A stretch of 64,000 bases of DNA from Delphinus delphis (taxonomy: Eukaryota > Chordata > Mammalia > Artiodactyla > Delphinidae). The notes under the pieces are model-generated. The model searched no databases and was not told the origin of the DNA. It was given only the letters and a program-made list of their open reading frames with translations. Shown piece by piece: positions 10,591 to 21,777 of the stretch. Position 1 is the first letter of the stretch. Each line of letters starts with the position of its first letter. The DNA lies in the NCBI RefSeq assembly GCF_949987515.2, contig NC_082698.1:33942070-34006069 (forward strand). The letters are read 5' to 3'. The position numbers and the translations under genes were made by a program.

Positions 10591-10620
10591 CCTTTTTTTT
10601 TTTTCTCTCTCTCTCTCTCT
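10591..10620. repeat. Poly-T followed by (CT)n
   Basis: A T run passes into CTCTCTCTCTCTCTCT, a simple repeat. Confidence 0.9.
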
Positions 10621-10836
10621 GGAACCTTAAATAATCTTCTCTCTCCCTTCAACGTGCTGAAACTCTGCAATAATCTGACTTGGTGCGCATCTGTTTTCAC
10701 CCACTGAGCTGACATTTGGTGAATCCTTTCACTCAGGCAACTCATTTCCTTCAGTTCTGGAAAATAATTTTGAAGTATCCATTGAATATTTCTACTGGTT
10801 TCCTTTTTTTTTTTTCTGTTCTTTCTTTCTTAAACT

Positions 10837-10838
<2 letters not shown>

Positions 10839-10882
<44 letters not shown>
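10839..10882. repeat. (TA)22 microsatellite
   Basis: Twenty-two uninterrupted TA units. Likely length-polymorphic. Confidence 0.95.
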
Positions 10883-10885
<3 letters not shown>

Positions 10886-11046
10886 GATTGCCACTACCTA
10901 GTGATTACTATTAATATTTTGATGTATTTCTTTCCAATGTCTATGTTTTTAGTAATTGAAATCATAGTTAAATATGTAGTTTCACAACCTGAATTTTTAT
11001 TTAACATAACTTAAACATTCTTCCAAGCACTAAAAAAGTGTTCATG

Positions 11047-11254
11047 GGGCTTCCCTGGTGGCGCAGTTGTTGAGAGTCCGCCTGCCGATGCAGGGGACAC
11101 GGGTTCGTGCCCCGGTCCGGGAAGATCCCACATGCCGCGGAGCGGCTGGGCCCGTGAGCCATGGCCGCTGAGCCTGCACATCCAGAGCCTGTGCTCCGCA
11201 ACGGGAGAGGCCACAACAGTGAGAGGCCCGCGTACCGCAAATAAAAAAAAAAAA
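11047..11254 (+). mobile_element. CHR-type SINE, short GC-rich form
   Basis: GGGCTTCCCTGGTGGCGCAG head, B box, GCGGAGCGGCTGGG body and A tail. Target duplications are not clear. Confidence 0.93.
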
Positions 11255-11439
11255 AGTTGCTGTGAACAGCCACTAACATAACCCCCAAATTGATTATTTA
11301 ATATCATCAAAATTCTAGTCAGTGTTCTTACTTTCCTAATTGTCTCATAAACATTTCTTTTCCACAATGGTTTGTTCAAATCAGGATTTAAACAAGAACC
11401 AAGCATTTCATTTGGTTAATGTCTCTTTTCTTGCTTTGC

Positions 11440-11648
11440 TTTTTTTTTTTTTTTTTGCGGTACGCGGGCCTCTCACTGTTGTGGCCTCTCCCGTTGCGGA
11501 GCACAGGCTCCGGATGCGCAGGCTCAGCGGCCATGGTTCACGGGCCCAGCCGCTCCGCGGCATGTGGGATCTTCCCGGACCGGGGCACAAGCCCACGTCC
11601 CCTGCATCGGCAGGCGGACTCTCAACCACTGCGCCACCAGGGAAGCCC
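11440..11648 (-). mobile_element. CHR-type SINE, short GC-rich form
   Basis: Antisense copy with an 18-T start and perfect duplications TCTTGCTTTGC (11429-11439, 11649-11659). Confidence 0.95.
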
Positions 11649-11689
11649 TCTTGCTTTGCATTTTGAAGACAATCTGTTTTTGAAGATTT

Positions 11690-12530
11690 TATTGAAGTAT
11701 TGCAAAAAGAAAGGTATATAAATCATAAGCTCAATTTTCAAAAACTGAACACACCCATGTAAAACAAGCTCCCTGCATTCTCCTTCAGTCACTGCAGACC
11801 CCAGAGTACTCGCTAACCTGACTTCTAATACTATAGATTAGTTTGGTCTGGTTTCAATAGGGCGTGAAAGAGCATGGACACATATAGTATATACTCTTTT
11901 GGGTCTGGCTTCTTTCATCACGTTTGTGAGATTCATTCATATTGTCCAGTGTAATTTTTGTATGTCCATTTTCATCACTGTATAGTATTCCATTGTGTGA
12001 CTATTCCCCAGTTTACTTTTCCTGTGCATTTTACTCTTGATGGCATTTGAACTGTTTCCAGTTTGGGACTATTAATAATTATGCTGCTATGAACATTCTA
12101 GTGCATGTATTTTTGTGGATGTGTGTTCACATTTCTGAGTATAAAGGTGGAATTGCTGGATCATAACATATGCATGTGTGCAGCTTTAGTAGATACTACT
12201 AAATAGTTTTCCATGGTCTATTTGTCTGCCCTCATGCCATTAACATATTATCTCAATTACTATAGCTTAATAGTAACTTTTAATATTTGGTGGTGGGAAT
12301 TTACTGGCAGTCCAGTGGTTAGGACTCTGTGCTCTCACTGACGAGGGCACGGGTTCAATCCCTGGTCAGGGAACTAAGATCCCACAAGCCTCGTGGTGTG
12401 GCAAAAAAGAAAGAAGAAAAAAGAAAAAATTTGGTAGCGTAAGTGTTTCTGATTCTGCTTCAAGATTGGCTTGGGTCTTCCTGGCCCTTTGCATTTTCAT
12501 TCAAATTTTATAACAGCTTGTCATAGCTTG
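11690..12530 (-). mobile_element. L1 LINE fragment, interrupted by a SINE
   Basis: Antisense 3' L1: TTTTATTGAAGTATTG, GCTTCTTTCATC, ATAGTATTCCATTGTGTG, GGTGGAATTGCTGGATCATA, then ORF2 words GGGTCTTCCTGGCCCTTTGC after the SINE at 12294-12428. Confidence 0.75.
12294..12428 (+). mobile_element. CHR-type SINE, short old form
   Basis: GGGAATTTACTGGCAGTCCAG head and B box GGTTCAATCCC, inserted in L1. Short imperfect duplications ATTTGGTGG (12285-12293) and ATTTGGTAG (12429-12437). Confidence 0.85.
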
Positions 12531-13060
12531 ACAATTCTAAGTCCCTTTTAATCCATAGGCTTCTCCTTCCTCTTTTTTATTTTGCAATTTGTCAAAGTAA
12601 TAGAGTCATTTGTTGTGTAATGTTCCAAACATTCTAAACTTTGCTGATTGTATCCTTATGGTGTAAGTTAACACATTTGTCCCCTGTATTTCCTATAAAT
12701 GGTAGTTACATCTAGAGGCTTAATAAGATTCAGCAAACATGCACTTGACAAGCATTGCCTAAGCATTGTGCTTGCTGCCAGATGATATACAAAAATGATA
12801 AAGACATCATTCCTAATCTACTGCTTCTTACCCATATGGAAGGTTAAGAGTCAAATAAATGCCTTTAGAGAGTGGCGGCTCAGATCAGAATGTTACTTCC
12901 AATGGGGTATGTGAGGAATGGAATTGAAGTTTTGTAAAGGCAATGCCTTTTCAATAGGGCTTGAAAGAGCACTGACAAGTTAGTATTGTTGTAAGCATCA
13001 ATTAGCTGTGACAGCTGTGTGAATTGGAGTTGGTGGATGGCAGGTGTAGAGGCTAGAAAG
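12531..13060. other. Unassigned stretch with old LINE-like pieces
   Basis: Around 12,600-12,860 there are words like those in L1M and L2/L3 3' ends (TTCAGCAAACATGC, AAGCATTGTGCTTGCTG), too diverged for a firm call. The rest is unassigned. Confidence 0.4.
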
Positions 13061-13487
13061 GTGGGGTGAGTAACGGCCCCCCAAAAGATATGTCTACGTC
13101 CTAAACCCAGTAGCCTGTGTTACATTATTTGGAAAAAGTGTCTTTGCAGATGTAATTAAGTTAAGGATGAGATGAGATCATCCTGGATTACCTGATTGTG
13201 CCCTAAATCCAATGACAAATGTCCTAATAAGAGACAAAAGAAAAAAGACACAGAAGAGAAGGCAATGTAAAGACGGAGGCAGACATTGGAGTGATATGGC
13301 CTTAAGCCACGGAAGCTGAAAGAGGCAAAGAACGGATTCTCCCCTAAGACCTTCTGCAGGGAGTGCAGCCCTGCCAACATCTTGATTTGGACTTTTGGCA
13401 GCCAGGATGTGAGAGAATAAATTTCTGTTGTTTTAAGCCACTAAATTTGTGGTAATTTGTTATGGCAACCACAGGAAACTAATACAG
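13061..13487 (+). mobile_element. MLT1-type MaLR LTR
   Basis: In order: CCCCCCAAAAGATATGTC, TCTTTGCAGATGTAATTAAG, GAAGACGGAGGCAGACATTGG-like, GTGAGAGAATAAATTTCTG with an AATAAA signal, and the end GGAAACTAATACAG. It looks like a complete but diverged solo LTR. Confidence 0.8.
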
Positions 13488-14089
13488 ATGGGCTGGAACT
13501 AGAAAGTAACATTGTGAAATTTTACCTTACACTGTACTAGGAGTGCTTCCTTCTCTCTGCTATCTCAGTTTTCGTCCATCCAACGTTTGCCTTTAGCAGA
13601 AACTGGTAAAAAAGATGCCCGAGTACCTCTTTGATGAAGCAACCACTTGATTAAGGAATCCTTCTCCTGAATTCCCATTTGAAGCTATAATAGGATTCAG
13701 AGCACTGTCTTCGGCTGTAGTCTCCGGTCTGCCACATCAAGAACCTAAAAGCACTTAAGCTAGAGAGTTGCTGACCCTAATTTCGCTTTTCTTTAAAGAC
13801 CCCTGTAAAATAACGTAACGGAAAGTCTGATTCATAACAACTATTAAATTATTTTCGGGTGCAAAACAGCAGAAAGCCATCGGGAGGAAAAAAGTCTTGT
13901 CTTACGAATAGTGACTGAAGTACACTAACAATAGTAGTAGTACTACATATAAATGTTTTTAAAAAATATATAGTAGTAGTACAGAGCGGTAGTTTCTACT
14001 CTAGATTTGTAAACCCCCGAAAGCCTTGTTTTGTTGTGGCCTGTCCCATCTCCACCTTGCTCTTTGAAGGGCTGCTAGTTTCCCAGGAT
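13488..14089. other. Unique sequence upstream of the IDE island
   Basis: No repeat family recognised. At 13,930-13,982 the word TAGTAGTAGTAC occurs twice around an AT-rich spacer. This is the distal upstream region of IDE. Confidence 0.45.
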
Positions 14090-14601
14090 GGAAACTCCTC
14101 CCAGGGTCCCGGCCTCCATCTGGGGGGGCCCTCGAGTCTAACTTCTTCCCGGTCCCCTACCCCGCGGTCCACGTCCCCACCGCGCTCTAGAGGGAGCCCG
14201 CGGGCCGCGCGCCCGCCGCCGACTGGTTTTGTGCGAGGTCGCCTAGTTCGCAGACCTTGTTCCAACACCTGCACTGCCGGGGCCGACAGCCAATGAGGGC
14301 GCCTCCGCAAACGTGGTCCCTTGTGTCCTCACGGTATTCGTGAGCTCCCTGACCCCTGCTAACACAGAGCCAGATACACATCGCCACCCTCACGCGTGCG
14401 CCTGGCGTGAGCCGGCCGGGCCCCTCCCCGCCCCGGGAAGCCTGACGGCTGGGTTCCCACAGCTCCCTGGCCAGACTCCGTCCCGCCCGCCAGCTCCGGC
14501 CCTGGCCGCCCTCCGTCCCCACCCTGTCGGGCTCCAGGCAAAACCCGGGGAGGCGGCCGCTCGGAGGCTCCCGGGAGGCGGCGCGGCGCGGCGGACTGAG
14601 C

Positions 14602-14674
14602 ATGCGCAGTGAGCAAGGCCGGCTCCGGCGCAAGAAGGAAGCGTTCGCTGTGGTCCCGGCGGCTGCGCTGGGGT
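14602..14674 (+). promoter_or_regulatory. IDE: Upstream ATG overlapping the IDE start (possible uORF)
   Basis: An ATG at 14,602-14,604 (A at -3) lies 73 bp before the IDE ATG in another frame. In spliced mRNA its frame runs 57 codons through exon 1, then 10 codons into exon 2, and stops at TAA 50,015-50,017. It matters only if transcription starts upstream of 14,602. The same bases form an NRF1-type motif, so the ATG may be just part of a DNA element. Confidence 0.4.
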
Positions 14675-14772
14675 ATGCGCTACCGGCTAACGTGGCTGCT
14701 GCACTCCGCGCTGTCCAGCACCTTCCGCTCGGTCCTCGGCGCCCACCTGCCCCCTCCGGAGCGCCTCTGTGG
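14675..14772 (+). CDS. IDE: IDE (insulin-degrading enzyme) coding exon 1
   Basis: IDE is an M16 zinc metalloprotease that degrades insulin, amyloid-beta and other short amyloidogenic peptides inside its catalytic chamber. This exon encodes residues 1-32 ([10 protein letters not shown]...PPPERLC) plus GG of Gly33. The segment is Arg-rich and amphipathic without acidic residues until Glu29; in the known protein it acts as a mitochondrial targeting leader when translation starts at Met1. It matches human IDE from memory with four substitutions, at residues 6, 11, 14 and 24. The donor GG|GTGAGC is at 14,773. The Met1 context (G at -3, C at +4) is modest. The neighbour upstream is KIF11, divergent, about 14.5 kb away. 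Confidence 0.96.
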
Positions 14773-15394
14773 GTGAGCCGAGCGGAGCGCCTGGGCCCTC
14801 GGGGCCCTTGGGTCACGGTGGTTTGGAGCTCGGGTTGCAAAGTGGTGATTCAGCACTTAAAGCCGCCGCCCCTCACGCCGCCTGTCCCGCCGGCCTGGGG
14901 CCCGGACGGCCGCACTGAGGCCGCACGGGGCCCGGAAGGGCTGCTCGCGGGGCGGGAGCTAGGGCCCTTGCCCGGAGAGGAGGGTGTCCCTCGGGCGGTG
15001 AGGGCGGACGGAGGCTGTGACCCGGGGTCAGCGGGCGTGTGTCACAAGTGCGGGGGGCGGGGGGCGCGGGGCGCGGGCGCGGACAGTAACCCCGGCCCGC
15101 TGCCGGGAGCCGCGCAGGGCCGCGCCACTCTGGGCAGAGTCTTCCTGTGAGTGACTGGGAAGCCGAGGCGGACTGTCCCTTGCTATGGGGTAAAGGATCC
15201 GAGTCCAGGGAGACCGCTTCTCACCTTCCTCTCAGCTCCGCTTTTTCTTCTGCGGACTGAGTTTCCACTCCTCTGTGGAAATGCCAGCCTTGGGAAGTGT
15301 AAAAGTTTGCCTCCCTCCGCCTTAGCGAGTAGCCGAGTATTGGCTTTACTGTGGGAGGGAATTTGGGAGCCGAAAGATACCCTGGGATCCTTCA
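14773..15394 (+). other. IDE: IDE intron 1, GC-rich beginning
   Basis: Start of the 35.2-kb intron 1 (14,773-49,984). A G-rich tract at 15,052-15,077 has four runs of three or more G on the coding strand. Open frames here are products of high GC and run across the splice donor. Confidence 0.75.
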
Positions 15395-15480
15395 CCGCAG
15401 CTCCCTTGTTTTACACCTGAGACAACCGAGGCCCAGGAGAGATTGTGGCAGAAACCAGGATTGGGACGCAGGTTTTTGCC
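15395..15480 (-). repeat. MIR SINE fragment
   Basis: Antisense MIR words: TTTTACACCTGAGACAACCGAG, GGCCCAGGAGAG, CAGGATTGGGACGCAGG. Confidence 0.65.
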
Positions 15481-16789
15481 ATCCGGTGGCGTGCTCTCTC
15501 CACTTGGCTGCTCTGTGTGTACTAGAAATTTTCAGCGTTGTAGCGAGCGCTGAATACCCTTTACTGTGAATAAAGAGGAATTGGCAAAGATGGGCAGTAT
15601 TGTCTTGCCCTACTTAGGTACATTATTTGAACTCTTCGTCTGGTTTAACAACTATCTGGGACCTAATAAGTGCAGGGTACAGTGATGACCCTCTGTGTAA
15701 TATCGTCTGCCTTCATAATTGCTGGAGCGGATTGAGATGCCACGAGAGCATAGCCAACTGAGAGGGTCAGAAGCTGCGCAGGATGTGTTTTAGGAGCATG
15801 GTGCGGGACAAAGATAGAGGAGGGGGTCTGGGCTGACCTTTGAAGGAAAGGCAGAAGGTGGGTGTAATCCTATCTAGGTGTGCAGGTTAGCCTGTCTGTG
15901 TTGGGAGGACGGTGAGCAGATTAGTCGGAGCCTTAGAGAATTTCCTTGGGGGAATTAAGAAGAAACAAGTCCTGTGTTATAAAAGTAGGATAATACTAGC
16001 TTGACCTTTGGATTTTATTTGGGCTTTTTCTGGTTAATAATTGGTAGGGAGCCATAGGAGTTTTTGAGGTGGGAAGTGATCTAATGAAACTGGTTGTTTA
16101 GGAAACTAGTTTGGTAGCTGTGTGCAGGATTGTAAGAGACTGGAGAGGCCTGAGGCAGAGAAACTGGTTGGGCCTTAGTATTTACTGCCAGAACTAGGAT
16201 AGTAGTAGTGGTACTAAAGGAGGCCTAATGCAAATGAAGAATCTGTGGAACTTCTTTTCCCTCTTCTGTTTCCTGCTACACCCCAGAATCCACTACAACA
16301 TGCAAAAAGATCCCTGAGTTTAGAAAGGGAAGTGGAGGTGCTGAGCATAGGCAGGGTACCTCCCTGGGCCTCCTTCATGTCAGAACACTTTTTAAAATTG
16401 TTGCTAATAGGCTGTGTTTCGCTCCACCTTATCTCCAGTGTACAGAATTTGTGATTTTAAAGAAAGCATCAATTTTAAGTTTTATACAACTAAAAGGTTT
16501 ATATGTTCAACTTACAGTTCACTTTTCTCTATGGTTTTCTGCCACTGTTCTTCACTTTCATTGATGAAGTCCAGGGCATGGGTTGAACAACCAGAGCTTC
16601 AAAATATGGTGGTTCTCAGAGAGGGAAATTCGAGACTCAAAGCGTAATAAATGAGATCAACCATTTAGAAAGCTCTACACTAAAAATTAGTGGCTGAGGC
16701 TAGTAAGGAAAATGCAGGTCCAATCAAAGGGATCAGGGTGTAGTTTTAGGAAGGAACATACTAACACCGGAAGTTACCATATATTCCGA
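15481..16789. other. IDE intron 1, mostly unassigned
   Basis: No coding exon. Around 15,990-16,170 the words GGGAGCCATAGGAGTTTTTGAG and AGAGACTGGAGAGGCCTGAGG resemble an ancient LINE-type mammalian repeat. The rest appears unique. Confidence 0.4.
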
Positions 16790-16945
16790 TCTTAAGGAAG
16801 GTACTGAATCCTACTCTACATAGTAGGACGAATGCGTTAACTGAGATGGTTACATAGCTGTTTACTGGAAGAGCTGGGATTTAACCTGTGTCTATCTGGT
16901 GCCAGAGCCTGAGCTCTTAACTGTTATTTTATACTGCCTTTGCCA
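16790..16945 (-). repeat. MIR SINE fragment
   Basis: Antisense MIR words CATAGCTGTTTACTGG, GAGCTGGGATTTAACC, CCAGAGCCTGAGCTCTTAAC. Confidence 0.75.
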
Positions 16946-17927
16946 GTGTTTGGGCATTCGTTTCCTGTTCTAACCTCTTGAGAAAGGAGTGGTCTTACAG
17001 CATTTGTATAAGATCAGTTCATTTAAAAAGCAGCCTCATTGTTCTCTGTTCAGCCATATTGGATAAACGGGAGCTCTGCAGAATCATCTGAACCTAGGGG
17101 AACCTGGAGGTAATAGCCCAGTTCCTGGCAACCAGTTGAAACACCTGAGCATCAGTCATCTCACTTTGCAGGTAGCTCTACTTTGCATTTCTCTGTTCTA
17201 CAGGCTTAAGAAACAGTGGTTTGCTAGGTGGGGCTACCTATTAAGATTCAGGCTTTTAAACCACTTTTAACCAGAACAATGTCTTTTAACAATTTAAAAG
17301 GACCGGATGCCCTTGAATATCTTTAGCATTAGCCATAAACATAAAAAGTTACATTCTGCCTATCTGCCTTAAAGGTTAAGAGTTGGGCACAGTCTCATTA
17401 GGGAGTAATGTGGGGAGCAGAAGTTCAGTATATGTTTCCTTGAGAATGGGTTTCCTTTCCGTTTTCCTGTTGGTATTTTAGATCTCCTAAACAGGTATCA
17501 GAGGCTCAGCCTACCTTTCAGCCAGGGTGAGAAGGCTGAACTCTCTTTCCATAGGGTTAGATCCTCTAAGGTATGTTGGGTTCTGAAGGCTTGGGTAGGG
17601 GCTTCCTAACTGGCTTGTCTTCAGTCTGCCCTCACTCTTCTGTCTGTTCATTCAGCCTTACTTGAATGTCTGTTCTGTAGTGATCACTCACTGTGCTCAT
17701 TGCTGTGGGGGATGCAAAGACAGTCAGTTATAAATTCTGTTCTCAAGGAGCGTTCAGTCATGTAGTGACTCGTCCATTCCTTCACCTCTGACCTTTCACT
17801 GAACATCTCCATTTTTGTGTTCTGTTCCTTCTTTCAATTTATTTTGAAAAGCAACTCAGTATTATTTTCACAGTACTCTTTTTCTAAAAATTAGTAGATC
17901 ATGTTTTCCTCTTTTCTTTTTTTTAAA
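16946..17927. other. IDE intron 1, mostly unassigned
   Basis: Unique-looking sequence. At 17,640-17,775 words such as CACTGTGCTCATTGCTGTGG and TTCTGTTCTCAAGGAGCG resemble an L2/L3 LINE 3' end. Confidence 0.4.
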
Positions 17928-18094
17928 AAATATTTATTTATTTATTTATTTGGCTGTGCCAGGTCTTCATTGAGGCATGCAGGACCTTTAGTTGCGGCAC
18001 ACGTGTGGGATCTAGTTCCCTGACCAGGAATGGAACCCAGGACCCCTGCATTGGGACTGTGGAGTCTTAGCCACTGGACCACCAGGGAAGTCCC
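17928..18094 (-). mobile_element. CHR-type SINE, short old form
   Basis: Antisense copy with a TTTATTTATTTATTTA tail at left and a head at the right end (reverse of GGGACTTCCCTGGTGGTCC). CACAGTACTCTT flanks the right end (18,095-18,106) and occurs again at about 17,870, some 45-60 bp beyond the poly-T end. Confidence 0.9.
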
Positions 18095-18122
18095 CACAGT
18101 ACTCTTCTTTTAAAATGGTACT

Positions 18123-18485
18123 GGGCCTCCCTGGTGGCACAGTGGTTAAGAATCCGCCTGCTAATGCAGTGGACACGGGTTCGAGCCCTGGTCCGGGAAG
18201 ATCCCACATGCCACGGAGCAACTAAGCCCATGCGCCACAACTACTGAGCCTGCACTCTAGAGCCCATGAGCCACAACTACTGAGCCCGCGTGCCACAACT
18301 AATGAAGCCCGCGCACCTAGAGCCCGTGCTCTGTGACAAGAGAAGCCACCACAATGAGAAGCCCGCACACCACAATGAAGAGTAGCCCCCACTCACTGCA
18401 ATTAGAGAAAGCCCACGCACAGCAATGAAGACCCAACGCGGCCATAAATAAATAAATACATAAATTTAAAAATAAATAAATAAAA
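18123..18485 (+). mobile_element. CHR-type SINE, long form
   Basis: Full-length copy with perfect 12-bp duplications TAAAATGGTACT (18,111-18,122 and 18,486-18,497) and a (TAAA)n tail. Confidence 0.95.
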
Positions 18486-18497
18486 TAAAATGGTACT

Positions 18498-18839
18498 TAT
18501 AAAATTCTTACAGAGTTAAAAGATATAAAAGCTTTTATTCTTCCCAAAGAACTGTATACGTTCTCTTTGCCCATTAAAAGTATGTAACTAAAAAAAAAAG
18601 AAGGAAAGAAAAAAGTAGGACTCACAGGCCGTTCCCTGAGGGGAAGATATCACACTGCTTGACATATTTATCCCATGAATGAATTAATGGTCTTCCTTCA
18701 ACACTGGTTTTCTCTGTTTAATTTCCTAGTTTTGCATATGTTGGTGTTATCATTTTCTCAGTTTAGCTTGAAAATTGGAGTAATCTATGAATCTCTCTTT
18801 TCCCTTCACTGCCTGTTCCCAAGACCAAACTCTCTTCAA
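18498..18839. other. IDE intron 1, unassigned
   Basis: AT-rich sequence, no family or exon recognised. Confidence 0.4.
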
Positions 18840-19130
18840 TCTTTCACCTTAAAGTTTCTTGGAGTAAACTTGATTATCCATCAGGATCCTAGTTCAGGCA
18901 ATAATAAATCTTCCCTGACATCTCACATCTTCAAGTTTCATAACTGATTTTTCCAGCCTCCTATTTTCCTATTAGTTGATGCTTATCACTGCTGTTGTCT
19001 TGTTTAGACACCATCAGTGGTTATGCATTATTTCAAGATCAAGTCCAAACTTCTTGACCCAGCATTTAAGCATCTCATAAGCTGGTCTTAGCCCAACTTT
19101 TCAATCTAACGTCATTCTTCTCTGGTCAGA
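18840..19130 (+). repeat. L2 LINE fragment
   Basis: CAGGATCCTAGTTCAGGC, the CTGCTGTTGTCTTG block, AAGATCAAGTCCAAACTTCTTG and AAGCATCTCATAAGCTGG follow L2 order. Confidence 0.6.
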
Positions 19131-19334
19131 CTCACTAATTTACTGATTCTTGTACATGACCTGTTGATTCCCACTCTAGCATGCCTTTCCCTCTTTTCTT
19201 TGTATGACTCAACCTGTCCTTTTTAGACCTTATACAGGCCACACAGTTATCTTTCCTTTTTCTGAACTTAATGATTTTAAGATATTTTGAAATACCCATT
19301 TTACATTTAACCATATACTCCCTCATAATTTTTT

Positions 19335-19775
19335 ACTCTTTTAATTATTTAATATTATACATGCCAGAGTGTATGGGACAAAGAAGAATAACAAAATGAA
19401 CACCTGTGTACCCACCATCTAGTTTAGGAAATTTCTGGTAACTTTGAAGCCCTTTGTGCTCACCTCCCCTGAAGAGATGATGTTATCCTGAATTTGGATA
19501 TTAATTCCCTTGATTTTTCTTTATTGCTTTATCAATCTTAATGTATTCCTAAACAGTACATTGTTTAGTTTTGTCTGTTGTTGACCTTTATGGAAAATTT
19601 TCTTCTCTGAGTTACTATTTTTCATTTAACAGTGTTTTTGAGATTCATTCACATAGATGTATGTGTTCACTGTTGAAAGACAATCTTATGTGAAAATGTC
19701 ACTAATTATTTTTTTATTCTGTTGTTGATGGAGATTTGAGTTGTTTTTTTTCCTATCACAAATAATCCATGTGGT
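19335..19775 (-). mobile_element. Old L1 LINE 3' fragment
   Basis: Antisense words typical of old L1 ends: AACACCTGTGTACCCACCATC, GAGATTCATTCACATAGATG, TTGTTGATGGAGATTTGAG. Confidence 0.65.
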
Positions 19776-19854
19776 AGGCTTGTCCCAGTACCCAATCTTC
19801 TCTACCTACACTCACCAGGGTTCTCATCCAATCACATATATGTGTTTCGTCCAA

Positions 19855-20000
19855 TTTGTAGCCACTTACCACATGTGCTTATTTAACTGTAAATTAACTA
19901 AAATTAACAATTCAGTTCCTCAGTCACCCTGTCCACATTTCAAGTCATATGTGGCTTGTGGCTGCCAAATGGGGCAGTGCAGATATAGAATATATCCATC
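19855..20000. repeat. Ancient hAT-like DNA transposon fragment
   Basis: TAGCCACTTACCACATGTG, AACAATTCAGTTCCTCAGTC and CATATGTGGCTTGTGGCTGCC form imperfect inverted halves as in a known mammalian MITE. The name is not certain. Confidence 0.5.
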
Positions 20001-20144
20001 ATCACAGAAGTTTTATGAAACTGGCTTGATCTGTATTCGGGCAATTCCCAAATGTGTATCGGTAGCCAGAACCTCTCCCCTGAATTTCAGATTTAAGTAA
20101 TAAACTTCTACTCAACATTTTCCTTTGTGTGTCTGATACACATC

Positions 20145-20399
20145 CTTTTTTTTGTGCATTTTTTGGGTCTTCGTTGCTGGGCACGAGCTTTCTTTAGCGG
20201 CAAGTGGGGGCTCCCCTTCGTCGCGGAGCACAGGCTCTAGGTGTGCAGGCTTCAATAGCTGTGGCACACGGGCTTTAGTAGTTGTGGCACATGGGCTTAG
20301 TTGCTCTGCGGCATGTGGGATCTTCCCGGACCAGGGTTTGAACCCATGTCCCCTTCATTGGCAGGCGGATTCTCAACCACTTCGCCACCAGGGAAGCCC
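20145..20399 (-). mobile_element. CHR-type SINE, long form with internal deletion
   Basis: Antisense, 255 bp against about 330 for intact copies; part of the repeated AGTTGTGGC body is missing. Flanks CTGATACACATC (20,133-20,144) and CTGATATACATC (20,400-20,411) are target duplications. Confidence 0.93.
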
Positions 20400-20411
20400 C
20401 TGATATACATC

Positions 20412-20990
20412 TTAAACTGATCATGTCCAAAACCTGTCACCAAACCTTCTACCTCAAACCCTGCTCCTGCCACCGTCTTCTCCCTTATCTCAGGTAGTGA
20501 CACCTCTGCTCTTCCACTTGTTTAGGCTAACAACTTGGAATCATTCTTAACTCCTTTATTGTTCTCATAGCCCTCATCCAGTCAGCATAGACATCCAGAT
20601 TCAGACTCTTCTCACTGCCACCACCCTGGTTCTAATCACCCTTTTACCCAGGTTACTATAATAGCCTCTTAACCAGTTTCCTCGCTTCTGCACCTGCCAC
20701 TCTACATATAACCTCCTCTTGTCACCACTGGCAACATGATCTTTTTGAAATCCAAGTCATACATCTTTGTAGGGAATATAGAAAACCTTGCAGTTGATCC
20801 CCATTTTGTTCAGACTTAAAGTCCTTATAACGGTTAAGAGGGCCCTGTGGCGTCTGGCCTTGCATTACCTCTCTGATTTTGTTTCCAAAATGCTCTCACC
20901 TCATCCAGTTGCACTGATCTTGCTTGATTCGCTCTTGCTCAGATTATTTGCACGGTTGTCCCTCTGCTCAGAATGCTCTTCCAGCAGTGA
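20412..20990 (+). repeat. L2 LINE fragment
   Basis: Long collinear L2 match: GATCATGTCCAAAACCTGTC, ACTTGGAATCATTCTTAACTC, CACTGCCACCACCCTGG, AGCCTCTTAACCAGTTTCC, CAGACTTAAAGTCC, CTCAGAATGCTCTTCC. Frames are broken. Confidence 0.8.
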
Positions 20991-21777
20991 GATCAGGGAG
21001 GGCTTCACAGAGAATGTGGTAGGCAAATGCCTTTGAAGGGAATATAAAATTTGGGCCAACAGAGAAGGGGAAGAGAAAGAATATTTTAGATAGAAGGAAT
21101 GGTATTAGCAAAGGTTTAGATGTGTATATTGTTCAATTCACAGTATAATCAAGGCACAATGAGATTTTATCGTAAAGGAAATAGCCTCAGATACCTTTTG
21201 AGTAGTAGTGACACGTAAGCTGTGACTGTGGACAATTAATCTGGCTATTTTTGGAAGCACAGTTGAAATGCAGTCAGAAATGGACAGAGGATAAAGTAGT
21301 AGTGCAAATAACAAGGAAAGGAGAATGTCTGCAGAAGATATGTGTGAAAGAAGATTCAGCAGCTTTGACTGGGTCTGGGGGGAGATGGAGGAATCAAAGA
21401 GGCCTAAGGACTTGGGCCTGCGTGACTTTGAAATTAGCTAGGAGGGACCAGCAGGGTAGAGAAGGCTGTTGTGGGGAGATTCAGCTGCAGGCAGTGGGAA
21501 GAAGTCCAGGCAGGTGAGATGTCGGTGCTGCCTGTTGGGTGGCTGGTGTTCTAAAGGCATACCAAGAGAACAGGTTGGTCAGGTGCAGCGGCAGAACACA
21601 GCAATGCAGTCAGGTTGGCACTTCAAGAGCTGGCTGTATTGGGAAGTTGGATAACTCGAGGCCTCTCAGGACAGTGGACCAGACTGAGCAGTCCTTAAAC
21701 ATCCAGAAGGAGAACCAAAATGATGATCCAGTTTGTGGATTGGTAGCTCAGGGAAGAGTTCAATTAAAAAATCATGA
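20991..21777. other. IDE intron 1, unassigned
   Basis: No exon. 21,060-21,250 (GGAATGGTATTAGCAAAGG, TCTGGCTATTTTTGGAAGC) has the look of an ancient LINE-derived repeat but could not be assigned. Confidence 0.4.

Larger units (their letters stand above)
14090..15150 (+). promoter_or_regulatory. IDE: IDE CpG island and promoter
   Basis: About 1 kb of very GC- and CpG-rich sequence spanning IDE exon 1, without a TATA box at a useful position: a housekeeping-type promoter. It includes GCATGCGCAG at 14,600-14,609 (an NRF1-type site) about 66 bp before the ATG, and GC boxes. The island extends some 370 bp into intron 1. The exact start site cannot be read. Confidence 0.8.

Noticed and set aside
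14187..15150. Long open frames on both strands (up to 217 codons) around IDE exon 1
   Set aside because: They lie in a CpG island where stops are rare, run across the IDE splice donor and show no known domain. Only the short spliced uORF idea is kept, as a finding.
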